In this document: positions 10,944 through 20,628 of the stretch, in pieces
Position numbering within the stretch: position 1 is the stretch's first letter
How the letters are laid out: the number at the start of each line of letters is the position of its first letter
NCBI RefSeq assembly: GCF_001598335.1
Contig: NZ_BCYT01000008.1
Location: forward strand, 62,001 to 126,000
Direction: 5' to 3'
DNA length: 64,000 nucleotides
Source of the DNA: Sphingobium abikonense NBRC 16140
Lineage (GTDB): Bacteria; Pseudomonadota; Alphaproteobacteria; Sphingomonadales; Sphingomonadaceae
Program-made: the position numbers and the translations under genes
The notes under the pieces: generated by a model
Databases searched by the model: none
The model's input: only the letters and a program-made list of their open reading frames with translations
Told to the model about the DNA's origin: nothing

Positions 10944-12146
10944 ATGGCCAAGCCGTTCAAGACACTCGACGACATGGGCGATATCACCGGCAAGGTGGTG
11001 CTGGTGCGCGAGGATCTGAACGTGCCGATGCAGGATGGGTCGGTGACGGATGACACGCGGCTGCGCGCCGCCATGCCCACGGTGCTGGAACTGGCCGATC
11101 GCGGCGCCAAGGTGCTGATCCTGGCGCATTTCGGTCGTCCCAAGGGACAGAAGAACCCGGAATATTCGCTGAGCAAGATCACGCGTCCGCTGACGCAGGT
11201 GCTGGGGCGCGAGGTGCAGTTCATTCCCGACTGCCAGGGTGAAGCCGCCATCGACGGCATCAAGGTGATGCGGAACGGCGACATCGCTATCCTCGAAAAT
11301 ACGCGTTTCCATGCCGGTGAGGAAAAAAATGATCCGGCGTTGATCGCTGCGATCGCCGCGATCGGCGACCTCTATGTCAATGACGCCTTCTCCGCGGCCC
11401 ACCGCGCCCATGCGTCCACCGAAGGTCTGGCGCATAAGCTGCCCGCCTTTGCCGGGCGGTCGATGGAGAAAGAGCTGGATGCGTTGCAGGCGGCGCTCGG
11501 CGAACCGGTCAAGCCGGTTGCGGCGGTCGTCGGCGGCGCAAAGGTGTCGACAAAGCTGGACGTGCTCAACAATCTGGTCGCAAAGGTCGATCATCTGATC
11601 ATCGGCGGCGGCATGGCCAACACATTCCTTTATGCGCGCGGCGTCGATGTTGGCAAATCGCTTTGCGAGAAGGAGTTGAGCGATACCGTCGATACGATCT
11701 TCGATCGCGCCGAAGCGGCGGGATGCACCATCCATTTGCCCTATGACGTTGTCGTGGCCAAGGAATTTGCCGCAAATCCGGCGTCGCTTCGAACCTGCAA
11801 TGTGCATGAAGTCGCCGACGATGAGATGATCCTGGATGTCGGCCCGGCCGCCGTCGAAGCGCTGGGCGACGCACTCAAAAATTGTCGCACACTGGTGTGG
11901 AACGGGCCATTGGGTGCGTTCGAAATCACGCCCTTCGACGCGGCGACGGTTGCCCTTGCCAAGACTGCCGCGGCGCTAACCAAGGAAGGGCAGTTGACGT
12001 CCGTAGCTGGGGGCGGCGATACCGTGGCGGCGCTCAATCATGCCGGGGTGGCGGACGATTTCAGTTTTGTATCCACGGCTGGCGGCGCCTTCCTCGAATG
12101 GATGGAAGGCAAGGACCTGCCGGGCGTAAAGGCGCTTATGGGCTGA
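10944..12146 (+). CDS. pgk: Phosphoglycerate kinase
   Basis: Transfers the acyl phosphate of 1,3-bisphosphoglycerate to ADP. This 400-aa protein has the substrate-binding [14 protein letters not shown] and LAHFGRPKG, the [14 protein letters not shown] stretch, and the C-terminal nucleotide loop [11 protein letters not shown]. The ATG at 10944 has an AGGAG ribosome site eight bases upstream and matches family starts; an in-frame ATG at 10869 lies inside the gap terminator and was rejected. Completes the tkt-gap-pgk set. Confidence 0.96.
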   Translation: MAKPFKTLDDMGDITGKVVLVREDLNVPMQDGSVTDDTRLRAAMPTVLELADRGAKVLILAHFGRPKGQKNPEYSLSKITRPLTQVLGREVQFIPDCQGEAAIDGIKVMRNGDIAILENTRFHAGEEKNDPALIAAIAAIGDLYVNDAFSAAHRAHASTEGLAHKLPAFAGRSMEKELDALQAALGEPVKPVAAVVGGAKVSTKLDVLNNLVAKVDHLIIGGGMANTFLYARGVDVGKSLCEKELSDTVDTIFDRAEAAGCTIHLPYDVVVAKEFAANPASLRTCNVHEVADDEMILDVGPAAVEALGDALKNCRTLVWNGPLGAFEITPFDAATVALAKTAAALTKEGQLTSVAGGGDTVAALNHAGVADDFSFVSTAGGAFLEWMEGKDLPGVKALMG

Positions 12147-12160
12147 ACCAGGTCAGTGCG

Positions 12161-13360
12161 TCAGCACGATGCACTGGCGCCCCGGTCGAACAGCAGGAAG
12201 CAAAGGGTTGCGGTGCCGCCGATGACCGCGCCGGCGAGAGCGCTGGCCGACCACCCCCCTGCTTCGTAGGTGGCTGATCCGATGACCGAGCCCAGCGCGC
12301 CGACTACGAACATGACAGTCATATAGGCCGCGTTGATCCGGCCGCGCGCGTCAGGGTCGATGGAGAAAATCAGTTTCTGACCGGTGATCTGGCTCAATTG
12401 CACCGCCGCATCGATCAACACCGCCATCACCGTGAAGCCGATGAGACTGCCGGCCGCGACGGTCCAGTCCGCCAGCAGGAATCCGATCGACAGGCCGGCA
12501 AGGCCAACGAGCGAAGTCGGGCGGGTGAGGCGGCGGTCCGCCAGCCAGCCGGCGACGGGTGCGACCAGCGCCCCGCCCGCGCCAGCCAGGGCAAACGCTC
12601 CGATTTCGGCATGACCCAGATTGAATTCCCGGATCAGCGCCAGAGGTGCTGCGGTCCAGAACAGGTTGAAGGCCGCAAACATCATCGCCTGATAGAAAGC
12701 ACGCATCCGCACGACGCGATGCTGCTGCAACTGGCTGAAGGTCGAGGCCAGCGCCTCGCCATAGCGCATGTCGCCGCGCGGCAGCCGTTGCGGGCAGAGG
12801 AGCCATATGGCACCGCCGATCAGCACCATCGCGATGGCAGAGAGAATGAATATCCACCGCCAACCCAATGACCCGGCAAGGAAATTGGCAACGGGGCGAG
12901 CGAGCATGATACCGAAGAGCAGGCCGCTCATCACCGTGCCGACGACGCGACCCTGCCGTTCGGGCGCGGCCAGATGCGATGCAAGCGGGACCAGCACCTG
13001 CGCGCCGGTGGCGCCGACGCCAGTGACGATCGAGGCGACGAGGAAGCTGAGCGGCCCCTGCGAAGCCGCAACCGCAAGGCAGCCAATGACGGTGACGCCG
13101 ATCGAAGCCAGAACGATGCGCCGATTTTCGAACAGGTCGGCGATGGGGACAATCAGGAAGAGTCCCAGGCCATAGCCCAATTGCGTGAGCGTCGTGATCA
13201 ACCCCGCCATGCCGGCGGACATGCCGATTTCCGGTCCGATCACGTCGATCAGGGTCTGGGCATAATAGAGGTTCGCGACAATGACCCCGCACGCCAGCGC
13301 CATGAGGAAAATGGCTGGGCGGCCAAGGTCGGTTCGCGGCGAAGCGGGATATGTCGTCAT
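12161..13360 (-). CDS. MFS transporter
   Basis: A 399-aa major facilitator with about 12 predicted helices in two halves. The motif between helices 2 and 3 is PIADLFENRR, a degenerate form of the MFS G-x-x-x-D-R-x-G-R-R motif. The N terminus ALACGVIVANLYYAQTLI and the sequence as a whole resemble drug or sugar-efflux (DHA1-type) carriers, but the substrate is not evident. It is convergent with pgk (14-nt gap) and lies 70 nt downstream of the TlpA-like gene on the same strand, so the two may be cotranscribed. Confidence 0.85.
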   Translation of the reverse strand: MTTYPASPRTDLGRPAIFLMALACGVIVANLYYAQTLIDVIGPEIGMSAGMAGLITTLTQLGYGLGLFLIVPIADLFENRRIVLASIGVTVIGCLAVAASQGPLSFLVASIVTGVGATGAQVLVPLASHLAAPERQGRVVGTVMSGLLFGIMLARPVANFLAGSLGWRWIFILSAIAMVLIGGAIWLLCPQRLPRGDMRYGEALASTFSQLQQHRVVRMRAFYQAMMFAAFNLFWTAAPLALIREFNLGHAEIGAFALAGAGGALVAPVAGWLADRRLTRPTSLVGLAGLSIGFLLADWTVAAGSLIGFTVMAVLIDAAVQLSQITGQKLIFSIDPDARGRINAAYMTVMFVVGALGSVIGSATYEAGGWSASALAGAVIGGTATLCFLLFDRGASASC

Positions 13361-13430
13361 CAGCGCCTAATGGGTGGTCATGCGAAACCAATCAAGGTTA
13401 CGTCATCAGAAAATTGTGCGCTGCAACAAT

Positions 13431-13928
13431 TCAGGATGGCGCCGGTTCCCGCAAAAGCGGAATGAGGACCCGGTTGAGATCTTCCAGATCGAAGGCACCC
13501 GATTGCGCATAGCGCAGCACGCCGGACCGATCGATCACGAAGTTGGTCGGGACGCCGGTCAGCGGTCCATAAGGCCCCTTTATCCGCCGTGCCGAGGGGA
13601 TGTGCATGGCGGCGAACAGCTTTTTCAGGCGCACCAAGGGCACCGAATCCTCGGTGGTGATCGCGAAGACCTTGAGGCCGTGGGCCTGCTGGATCGCATA
13701 ATAGCTGTCCAGCGTCGGCAATTCCTTGCGGCAGGGAACGCACCATGTCGCCCAGAAATTCAGAACGACGACCTGACCCTTGAGGTCGGCGAGGGATATT
13801 TTGCGGCCGTCGACCAGCGTCAGTTCGAAATCTGGGGCGGCGGCGCCGATGACAGGCCTGGTCGCGGCTTGGGTCGGCCATGCCAGCAGCATCGCCGTCA
13901 CCAGCATGAATTTACGCATTGCCTGCAT
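13431..13928 (-). CDS. TlpA-like thiol-disulfide oxidoreductase
   Basis: A 165-aa exported thioredoxin-fold protein. The signal peptide covers about residues 1-23 (AMRKFMLVTAMLLAWPTQA), so the enzyme acts in the periplasm. The active site is FWATWCVPCRKELP (WCVPC redox pair), and the cis-proline loop is TGVPTNFVIDRSG. This family reduces cysteines of cytochromes or copper proteins, or keeps DsbC-type partners reduced; no partner is adjacent. I chose the ATG at 13928 because of the GGGGG ribosome site; the ATG at 13919 is an alternative. Confidence 0.85.
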   Translation of the reverse strand: MQAMRKFMLVTAMLLAWPTQAATRPVIGAAAPDFELTLVDGRKISLADLKGQVVVLNFWATWCVPCRKELPTLDSYYAIQQAHGLKVFAITTEDSVPLVRLKKLFAAMHIPSARRIKGPYGPLTGVPTNFVIDRSGVLRYAQSGAFDLEDLNRVLIPLLREPAPS

Positions 13929-14147
13929 GAATATTGCCCCCTTCACACCCCGTCCTGTCGCTAGCAGGCGCGGTTCCGGCCGCAAAGGCCAAAAGGGGCG
14001 AACATTCTTGCGGTGCGGCATGGCGCTCGCTAACAGCTTGGGCGGGCAGGGCGGACTATCCGTCCGTGCGGTCCCCGCGGCTAAAGCAGTGGATCGCCCG
14101 ATTTTGCGCTGCCGGAGGGGTAGCGCCATGAGAGAAGGTATGTGCAG

Positions 14148-15053
14148 ATGCTGGATCAGGATATGAGGCAGAAGATCGCCGAAGGAAACGGCTTCATCGC
14201 CGCGCTCGACCAGAGCGGCGGGTCGACGCCCAAGGCGCTCAAGGGCTATGGGATCGAGGAAGGTGCTTGGTCGAACGATGAGGAAATGTTTGGCCTGATC
14301 CACGCGATGCGCAGCCGCATCATCACCGCGCCGGCCTTCAGTGGAGAGAAGGTTCTGGGCGCGATCCTGTTCGAACGGACGATGGACGGCACGGTCGACG
14401 GCAAGCCGACCCCGGCGGCTTTGATTGATCGGGGCGTCGTGCCCTTTATCAAGATCGACAAGGGCCTGGAGAATGAAGCCAATGGCGTCCAGATGATGAA
14501 GCCGATGCCGGAACTTGACGCGCTGTTGGCGCGCGCAAAGGGCCTGGGCGTGTTTGGTACCAAGGAGCGCTCGGTCATCAATCTCGCCAATCGTGAAGGC
14601 ATTGCCGCCGTCGTCGCGCAACAGTTCGAGATCGGTCGCCAGGTGCTGGCCGGCGGCCTGATGCCGATCATCGAGCCGGAAGTGAACATCAAGTCGCCTG
14701 AACGCGCCGAGGCTGATCAGATCCTGCTGGAGGAAATCCTCAAAAATCTGGATGGCTTGCCCGAAGGCGAGCAGGTCATGCTCAAATTGTCGCTGCCGGC
14801 GAAGGCGGGGCTGTTCGATCCGTTGGTCGATCACCCCAAGGTGCTACGCGTCGTCGCCTTGTCCGGCGGCTTCAGCCGCACCGAGGCGTGCGCCGAACTG
14901 GCGAAGAACCGCGGCATCATCGCGAGCTTTAGCCGGGCGCTGTTGAACGACCTGCGCCATCAGATGAGCGACGAGGAATTCAACGCGGCGCTCGCCGAGG
15001 CGATCGACGAAATCCACGCCGCGTCGACCGCAAAACAGCCGGTCGCGGCCTGA
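14148..15053 (+). CDS. Class I fructose-bisphosphate aldolase
   Basis: Schiff-base aldolase that splits fructose-1,6-bisphosphate without a metal. The protein is about 301 aa and starts MLDQDMRQKIAEGNGF, with ALDQSGGSTPKALKGYG, the phosphate-binding and Schiff-base region IIEPEVNIKSP, and VMLKLSLPAKAG. The AGAAGG ribosome site sits better before the ATG at 14148 than before the in-frame GTG at 14142. It completes a local set of triose/pentose enzymes (tkt, gap, pgk, aldolase), although two opposing genes separate it from pgk. Confidence 0.88.
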   Translation: MLDQDMRQKIAEGNGFIAALDQSGGSTPKALKGYGIEEGAWSNDEEMFGLIHAMRSRIITAPAFSGEKVLGAILFERTMDGTVDGKPTPAALIDRGVVPFIKIDKGLENEANGVQMMKPMPELDALLARAKGLGVFGTKERSVINLANREGIAAVVAQQFEIGRQVLAGGLMPIIEPEVNIKSPERAEADQILLEEILKNLDGLPEGEQVMLKLSLPAKAGLFDPLVDHPKVLRVVALSGGFSRTEACAELAKNRGIIASFSRALLNDLRHQMSDEEFNAALAEAIDEIHAASTAKQPVAA

Positions 15054-15066
15054 TCCCATAAAAGGT

Positions 15067-15092
15067 GTTGGCGGCGATCGACCGTCGCCAAC
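15067..15092. terminator. Hairpin between convergent genes
   Basis: A 10-bp stem (GTTGGCGGCG with CGTCGCCAAC, one G-T pair) and a 6-base loop lie in the 43-nt space between the aldolase and the convergent S58 peptidase. There is no strong T run on either strand, so it may act as a weak bidirectional terminator. Confidence 0.45.
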
Positions 15093-15096
15093 GCTG

Positions 15097-16224
15097 TTAG
15101 GGCTTCGTCTCCAGCATAGGCAGCACCTTGTCCAAGGGCAGGGCCTGCGCGGTGCCGCGATGGCCTTCGATGGTGCGCGCCTTGAACAGGGCGTTGAGGA
15201 CAGCTTCCTCGGTCGCTTCTATCGTCGCCTGAAAGATCGGCGAGATATCATCGTTGGGCAGGTCCTCAACATTGGCCACGCCCTTGCGCCTCTCGGAGGT
15301 TCGCCGCACGGCCTGTGCCGTCGAAAATGCCAGCGCATAGTCGCCTGAGCCGTTGGAGAAACTCGACCCGGTCCGGGCGATGCCGGCAAAAGCGCGCTCG
15401 GCGACCCGGCGCAGGTTGCGATCGGACAAGGGCGCGTCGGTGGCGATGACGATGACGACGGAGCCGTCGGCTTTCCTGTCCTCCACCTGTTGCCGATAGT
15501 CGTAGCGGCCAAGCTTCACGCCCACGGGAACGCCTGCAATGGTCAGGACGCCGCCATAATTGGCCTGGACAAGGACGCCGATCGTCCATCCGCCCAGCGA
15601 CGCCGGCAGGATGCGGGACGCGGTTCCGATTCCTGCCTTGAACCCGAAGGCGACAGTGCCGGCGCCAGCGCCGATCGCGCCTTCCTCCACCGGGCCAGTG
15701 GCTGCCGTCTCGATCGCGCGGCGGGCATCGGCGATGCTGACATGGCGCGCGCGAATGTCGTTGAGCAGGCCATCATTGGTTTCGCCCACGACCGCGTTGA
15801 CCGACCGGACTTCTTCATTGCCCGGTTGCGCCAAGGTCCATTCGACGGCAGCGGCGGCGGCTTCCGCCACGTTCAGGGTATTGGTCAGCAGGATCGGCGT
15901 TTCGACTTCGCCCAGTTCCACGACTTGGGTCGACCCCATGAACTTGCCGAACGCATTATAGGCGACGAAGCCGGCCGGCACCTTGTCCTGAAAGAGGTTG
16001 CCGCCATGGGGCAGGATGGCGGTGACGCCCGTGTTCACGTCGCGGCTGCGTGGCAATGTCACCTGGCCGACCTTGACGCCTTTGACATCGGTGATGGCAT
16101 TGAGCGGGCCGGGCTGGAGGATGCCGACGGTGACGCCCGCTTCGCGCGCGCGGGGCCGGCCATCGGTCTCAGCCTGGATCGGCACGGCGGGCAACAGGAG
16201 TAAAAGGGCCAGAACGCAGCGCAT
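15097..16224 (-). CDS. Exported S58 (DmpA/BapA-type) aminopeptidase
   Basis: A 375-aa N-terminal-nucleophile peptidase of the P1/S58 family (L-aminopeptidase D-esterase, beta-peptidyl aminopeptidase). A signal peptide covers residues 1 to about 18, so it is exported. The family cleaves itself before a serine that becomes the nucleophile; here this is S255 in [14 protein letters not shown], which matches the BapA-type junction. The alpha part carries [14 protein letters not shown] and [14 protein letters not shown]. Substrate (D-amino-acid, beta-peptide or ordinary N-terminal residues) cannot be told from sequence alone. It stands alone, convergent with the aldolase. Confidence 0.88.
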   Translation of the reverse strand: MRCVLALLLLLPAVPIQAETDGRPRAREAGVTVGILQPGPLNAITDVKGVKVGQVTLPRSRDVNTGVTAILPHGGNLFQDKVPAGFVAYNAFGKFMGSTQVVELGEVETPILLTNTLNVAEAAAAAVEWTLAQPGNEEVRSVNAVVGETNDGLLNDIRARHVSIADARRAIETAATGPVEEGAIGAGAGTVAFGFKAGIGTASRILPASLGGWTIGVLVQANYGGVLTIAGVPVGVKLGRYDYRQQVEDRKADGSVVIVIATDAPLSDRNLRRVAERAFAGIARTGSSFSNGSGDYALAFSTAQAVRRTSERRKGVANVEDLPNDDISPIFQATIEATEEAVLNALFKARTIEGHRGTAQALPLDKVLPMLETKP

Positions 16225-16323
16225 GGAAACATCCCCCTAAAATTTGCGATCATGCTATCAGCGGGCTGTGGTTCGATCCATAGCCGGCCTTGGCGCGGGC
16301 GGCGGAGCAGCTATAAGGCGGCC

Positions 16324-17034
16324 ATGACCGATTTTACCGACGAGGAACTGGCGCTCGACCCGCAATTCGCAGCCCAGTTCGAACAGGGCTTTCGCCCCGC
16401 CTGCCAGCTTTACCTGATTTCGCCTCCGGCGATCGACGCGAGCTTCGTCGATCGGCTTGCGACGGCCTTCGATGGCGGGCACGTCGCCGCTTTTCAGCTG
16501 CGGCTGAAAGGAATGCCGGACGATGACATCGCGCGCGCGGCAGAGCCTCTGCAGGCATTGTGCGTGGACCGGAATGTTGCCTTCATCATCAATGACAGCG
16601 TGGTGCTGGCGCAGCGTCTGGGCGCGGATGGCGTGCATTTGGGGCAGGGCGATGGCGACCCCAAGACCGCGCGCAAGCTGCTTGGCCCCAAGGTGCAGAT
16701 TGGCGTGACATGCCATGACAGTCGGCATCTGGCCATGGAGGCCGGAGAGGCGGGCGCGGATTATGTCGCTTTCGGGGCCTTTTACCCGACGACGACCAAG
16801 GAAACGATGCACCGCCCGGAGCCGTCGATCCTTGGCTGGTGGACGACCTTGTTCGAACTGCCCTGCGTGGCGATTGGCGGCATCACGGCGGATAATGCTG
16901 CCCCCCTGGTAGCGGCGGGCGCGGATTTCCTGGCGGTCAGCGGGGCGGTGTGGAACCATCCGGCAGGGCCGCGCGCTGGGGTCGCAGCGTTCGCGGACGT
17001 TCTGGCGAGCAAGCCGCCGCCCCCGCGCGCCTGA
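16324..17034 (+). CDS. thiE: Thiamine phosphate synthase
   Basis: Joins HMP-pyrophosphate and thiazole phosphate to thiamine monophosphate. The 236-aa TIM barrel shows FQLRLKG for the pyrophosphate-binding strand, [24 protein letters not shown], the GVTCHDS loop, [11 protein letters not shown], and CVAIGGIT with the C-terminal phosphate loop. I chose the ATG at 16324; an in-frame ATG at 16252 would add 24 residues of poor quality. No other thi genes and no TPP riboswitch sequence are seen upstream. An SDR gene follows after 15 nt and is probably cotranscribed. Confidence 0.88.
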   Translation: MTDFTDEELALDPQFAAQFEQGFRPACQLYLISPPAIDASFVDRLATAFDGGHVAAFQLRLKGMPDDDIARAAEPLQALCVDRNVAFIINDSVVLAQRLGADGVHLGQGDGDPKTARKLLGPKVQIGVTCHDSRHLAMEAGEAGADYVAFGAFYPTTTKETMHRPEPSILGWWTTLFELPCVAIGGITADNAAPLVAAGADFLAVSGAVWNHPAGPRAGVAAFADVLASKPPPPRA

Positions 17035-17049
17035 CGAAAGGAAGGCATC

Positions 17050-17820
17050 ATGACCCGGACCGGCATCGTTACCGGCGGCGCGCAGGGCATTGGCAAGGGC
17101 ATCGTTCAGCATCTGATTGCCGAGGGGTGGCGTGTCGTCGCGATCGACAAGGATGGCGAAGCTGTCCGTGATCTGACGGCCGAGATGCCCAGTGATCGCC
17201 TGCTGGCGCTGGAAGCTGATGTCAGCGATGAAGCGGCGGTGGCAAAGGCGTTTGATGCCGTGAGTGACTGGATCAAGGACGATGCGCAGCTCGGCCTGGA
17301 CCTGCTCGTGTCCAATGCGGGGCTGGCCGATCCGGTCAGCGGGCCGATCGACAAGCTGGCGCTCGAGGATTGGCGGCGATGGCAGGACAGTCATGTGACC
17401 GGGGCATTTCTGATGACGCGCGCCGCCGTGCCATTGCTGAGGCAACGCAAGGGCAGCATCGTGCTGATGGCGTCCACGCGCGCGATCCAGTCGGAGCCGC
17501 ATTGTGAGGCCTATGCGGCAGCCAAGGGCGCTCTCTTGGCGCTCAATCACGCACTTGCCATCAGCCTTGGCCCCGATATTCGGTGCAACGCCATCCTGCC
17601 CGGCTGGATCGAGACGGGCCCATGGGCCAAGGCATCGGAGCGCGCGCCGGCGGACCATCGCGATATCGACCGCGAGCAGCATCCAGTTGGCCGTGTCGGC
17701 GAGCCGGGGGATATTGCCGCCACGGTGGCGTTTCTGGCTTCGGAAGGTGCTGCGTTCATCACCGGGCAGCAGATCGCGGTCGATGGCGGGATGACGCGCA
17801 AGATGATCTACGCGCATTAG
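17050..17820 (+). CDS. SDR family oxidoreductase
   Basis: A 256-aa classical short-chain dehydrogenase/reductase. The cofactor motif is GIVTGGAQGIGKG, followed by VVAIDKDGEA, whose acidic residue favours NAD(H). The NAG element is VSNAGLAD, and the catalytic Tyr-Lys are in CEAYAAAKGALLAL. The C-terminal GQQIAVDGGMTRKM is typical. Substrate is unknown. It follows thiE closely, which may only reflect cotranscription. Confidence 0.87.
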   Translation: MTRTGIVTGGAQGIGKGIVQHLIAEGWRVVAIDKDGEAVRDLTAEMPSDRLLALEADVSDEAAVAKAFDAVSDWIKDDAQLGLDLLVSNAGLADPVSGPIDKLALEDWRRWQDSHVTGAFLMTRAAVPLLRQRKGSIVLMASTRAIQSEPHCEAYAAAKGALLALNHALAISLGPDIRCNAILPGWIETGPWAKASERAPADHRDIDREQHPVGRVGEPGDIAATVAFLASEGAAFITGQQIAVDGGMTRKMIYAH

Positions 17821-17879
17821 GGCCGCGCATCCCTTTTCTCCATGCGGCGTTGGTGCTCCACCGAAATGGAGAATATGCC

Positions 17880-18971
17880 TTGCGAAATACTGTCCTGCTT
17901 GCCGCCTTCCTGTGCAGCGCCTGCAACGTGACCGTCACCGACGCCAATGACAGCCAGCCGGCGCAGGAGGCCGTCAAGTCAGGCAATGACGCGGCAGCCC
18001 AGATGGCGGCAAAAAATGCGGCCTATGATTTTGAGGTCGTTCCCGAACAGACCCCCAAACAGCCCAATCGCATTTTGATGGCGCAGGTGGCGCTTGATCG
18101 GTGGGGATTTTCGCCGGGCGTGCTCGATGGAAAGGACGGCATGAGCTATAAGGCGGCGCTGCGCGGTTTCCAGGAAGCGCATGACCTGCCGGTGACGGGG
18201 GAATTTGACCAGAAGACCGCCAATATGCTGCTGGAAGGCGAAGCACGGCCGACCACATATCTGGTCAAAATCCCGGCGGATTTCGCGCGCGGACCGTTTT
18301 TCACCATCCCCACGGGATTGAACGAGCAGGCCAGCTTGCCGGCGCTGACCTATCGTAACTTGATGGAGAAGCTGGCCGAGCGCTTTCATACGACGCCCGA
18401 GGCACTGGTGGCGCTCAATTCACCCACGACAAAGGTCGGAGCGGGTGCCACCATCCGCGTGCCCGCCATCGACAATCAGCCGGTCGCGCAGATCAAGGGC
18501 GATGAACGCGGCTGGGGCGAAACGCTGGCAAGCCTGGGCGTCGCCAAGGACCAGCCACAGGCCGACCATATCGTCGTGGACAAATCAGAAGGGCTGTTGA
18601 AGGTCTATAACGCCGACAATCGCATGATCGCGCAATTTCCTGTGACCACCGGGTCGCAGCATGACCCGCTGCCGATCGGTGAATGGAAAATCAAGGGCGT
18701 CAGCCGCAATCCGGACTTCCATTATAATCCCGACCTCTTCTGGGATGCGTCATCGAAGGACGAGAAGGCGGTATTGAAGCCGGGGCCCAACGGCCCGGTC
18801 GGCGTCGTGTGGATCGACCTGTCCAAGGATCATTATGGCATTCACGGCACGCCTGAACCGCAGACGATCGGTCGGACGGAAAGCCATGGCTGCATTCGCC
18901 TGACCAATTGGGATGCCGCACGGCTTGCGCAGATGGTGAAGACCGGCGTCAAGGCGAAGTTCCAGGCGTGA
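17880..18971 (+). CDS. L,D-transpeptidase (YkuD) with peptidoglycan-binding domain, probable lipoprotein
   Basis: Forms 3-3 crosslinks in peptidoglycan or anchors proteins to it. The start is read as the TTG at 17880 (ribosome site AATGGAGAA upstream), giving 363 aa. A hydrophobic N terminus ends in FLCSAC, so C15 may be lipidated although the -3 residue is not typical. A peptidoglycan-binding helical domain follows (about 63-118), then a LysM-like stretch (about 155-200). The YkuD catalytic domain (about 225-361) carries HGTPEP and SHGCIRL with catalytic C338. The stop overlaps the M23 gene, so the two cell-wall enzymes are coupled. Confidence 0.88.
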   Translation: MRNTVLLAAFLCSACNVTVTDANDSQPAQEAVKSGNDAAAQMAAKNAAYDFEVVPEQTPKQPNRILMAQVALDRWGFSPGVLDGKDGMSYKAALRGFQEAHDLPVTGEFDQKTANMLLEGEARPTTYLVKIPADFARGPFFTIPTGLNEQASLPALTYRNLMEKLAERFHTTPEALVALNSPTTKVGAGATIRVPAIDNQPVAQIKGDERGWGETLASLGVAKDQPQADHIVVDKSEGLLKVYNADNRMIAQFPVTTGSQHDPLPIGEWKIKGVSRNPDFHYNPDLFWDASSKDEKAVLKPGPNGPVGVVWIDLSKDHYGIHGTPEPQTIGRTESHGCIRLTNWDAARLAQMVKTGVKAKFQA

Positions 18972-19546
18972 GCCGCCGGGCGTGGGGCGGGGGCGTTGCT
19001 GCGCTGCTCCTTTGTATCGCATTTGCCCAATTCTGTGTGCGCATCATGCCCGCCGATGCGCCGTCGTCACCGGCATCTCCCCGATCGTCCCAACCTCCAC
19101 AATTGGCTGAATCCGGCGGGCTGGTCGTTCCGGTCGAGGGCGTGTCGCCGTTCGCTCTGATGGATACGTTCACGCAGGCGCGTGCGGGTGGCGCGCGACC
19201 GCATGATGCGATCGACATCATGGCCGCGCGCGGGAGGCGGGTTGTCGCTGCCGCGAACGGCCGCATCGAAAAACTGTTCTGGAGCGAGGAAGGTGGCCGG
19301 ACCGTGTATCAGCGCTCGCCCGATGGCAGGCGCATCTATTATTACGCCCATCTCGACGGCTATGCGCCGGGGCTGAGGGAAGGGCAGGGGCTGCGGCGTG
19401 GTCAGACGATCGGGACGGTCGGAAGCACAGGCAATGCAGACGACGCGGCGCCGCACCTGCATTTCGCCATTCACGAGATGCGGCCGGGCGAGGCCTGGTA
19501 TGGCGGAACGCCGATCAATCCCTATCCCCTGCTTCATCGCCAATGA
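18968..19546 (+). CDS. M23 family metallopeptidase
   Basis: A 192-aa LytM-type zinc peptidase or peptidoglycan-binding relative. A single N-terminal hydrophobic segment (about residues 8-26) anchors or exports it. The domain has [14 protein letters not shown] (HxxxD zinc ligands), [20 protein letters not shown] and the second site [10 protein letters not shown] (HxH), so the catalytic set looks intact. The GTG at 18968 overlaps the L,D-transpeptidase stop by four bases (GTGA), which fixes the start and implies joint expression. Confidence 0.88.
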   Translation: MSRRAWGGGVAALLLCIAFAQFCVRIMPADAPSSPASPRSSQPPQLAESGGLVVPVEGVSPFALMDTFTQARAGGARPHDAIDIMAARGRRVVAAANGRIEKLFWSEEGGRTVYQRSPDGRRIYYYAHLDGYAPGLREGQGLRRGQTIGTVGSTGNADDAAPHLHFAIHEMRPGEAWYGGTPINPYPLLHRQ

Positions 19547-19680
19547 AGGGTGTTTGCCCTGGCAGCGTGGCGGCAGAACGCGGCCCCCCTTGCCCTGTTG
19601 CCGATCACCGGGTAAAGGCGCGCCCAGCCTCCCACGAGGCCGGCTCTTTATCCATTCAGACATATAGGCAGGCTCTTCCA

Positions 19681-20244
19681 ATGAAGATCAGCGGCGTCGA
19701 GATTCGTCCCGGCAACAACATCGAATATGACGGCGGCCTGTGGCGCGCTGTGAAGATCCAGCATACCCAGCCCGGCAAGGGCGGTGCCTATATGCAGGTG
19801 GAACTCAAGAACCTGATCGACGGCCGCAAGAATAATGTGCGCTTCCGTTCAGCCGAAACCGTCGAGCGCATCCGGCTTGATACCAAGGATTTCCAGTATC
19901 TCTATGCCGAAGGCGACATGCTCGTCTTCATGGACACCGAAACCTATGAGCAGATCAACCTGCCGCAGGATCTGGTGGGTGAGGCATCGGCCTTCCTGCA
20001 GGACGGCATGATGGTCATGCTGGAAATGTATGAAGAACGGCCGATCAGCGTGCAACTGCCCGAAACGGTTGAAGCGACCGTTGTGGAAGCGGACGCCGTG
20101 GTGAAGGGGCAGACCGCCTCGGCCAGCTACAAGCCCGCGATCCTCGACAATGGCGTGCGCGTCATGGTTCCGCCGCATATTGTCACCGGCACGCGCATCG
20201 TGGTCGATGTCTACGAACGAGAATATGTGAAGCGGGCCGAGTAA
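19681..20244 (+). CDS. efp: Elongation factor P
   Basis: Relieves ribosome stalling at polyproline stretches. The 187-aa protein has the KOW-like N domain with [16 protein letters not shown]; the loop-tip residue is K33, the position that is beta-lysylated in EpmA-containing bacteria. The OB domains follow and the C terminus ends with [10 protein letters not shown]. The ATG at 19681 was chosen since the family begins [11 protein letters not shown]. The next gene starts within the stop codon (TAATG). Confidence 0.96.
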   Translation: MKISGVEIRPGNNIEYDGGLWRAVKIQHTQPGKGGAYMQVELKNLIDGRKNNVRFRSAETVERIRLDTKDFQYLYAEGDMLVFMDTETYEQINLPQDLVGEASAFLQDGMMVMLEMYEERPISVQLPETVEATVVEADAVVKGQTASASYKPAILDNGVRVMVPPHIVTGTRIVVDVYEREYVKRAE

Positions 20245-20594
20245 TGGGCATGGGGCGCGGCATGATGCTGGCGGGTGCGCTGGCGGCGGGCCTGTTCCCG
20301 GCGACGGTTCACGCGCAAGCCGGACCGTCCAAGGCGCAGCTTGCCAATGCAGCGTTCGTGCTGCGGGTCATGAGCAGCGCGCTCCAATCCGATGAGGTCG
20401 AACAGCCGGTGAAGAACAAGCTGTTCGAATGCCTCTACAGCAATTCGGTGTCTCAGATCAGCGGCGCGGTGGACAAGGTCGTCGCTGCCAATCCCGGCAA
20501 GGTCGACCGCAAGGATGCGTCGCAGATGCTGGCGGTAATCGCCGGCGCCTGCGGCTATCGCCCGCCCGCCGCGCCTGCCGCCGCGCCCAAGTAA
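20244..20594 (+). CDS. Small exported protein of unknown function
   Basis: A 116-aa protein with a Sec signal peptide (about residues 1-25, ending VHAQA), a helical mature part containing two cysteines (KLFECLYSN and VIAGACGYRP) that could form a disulfide, and a Pro/Ala tail. No family recognised. The ATG overlaps the efp stop by one base, so it is coupled to efp, and suhB follows 34 nt later; efp, this gene and suhB look like one transcript ending at the terminator at 21457. Confidence 0.68.
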   Translation: MGMGRGMMLAGALAAGLFPATVHAQAGPSKAQLANAAFVLRVMSSALQSDEVEQPVKNKLFECLYSNSVSQISGAVDKVVAANPGKVDRKDASQMLAVIAGACGYRPPAAPAAAPK

Positions 20595-20628
20595 TAACCC
20601 AGCAAGCCGCCGGTACGGGCGGCGGAGA

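Noticed and set aside
7652..11284. A 1210-codon open frame on the minus strand opposite tkt, gap and pgk.
   Set aside because: It mirrors three well-recognised genes; long antisense frames are expected in high-GC coding DNA. Its translation has no recognisable domain.
16225..16323. Possible TPP riboswitch before thiE.
   Set aside because: No CTGAGA core or matching helices were found in the spacer.
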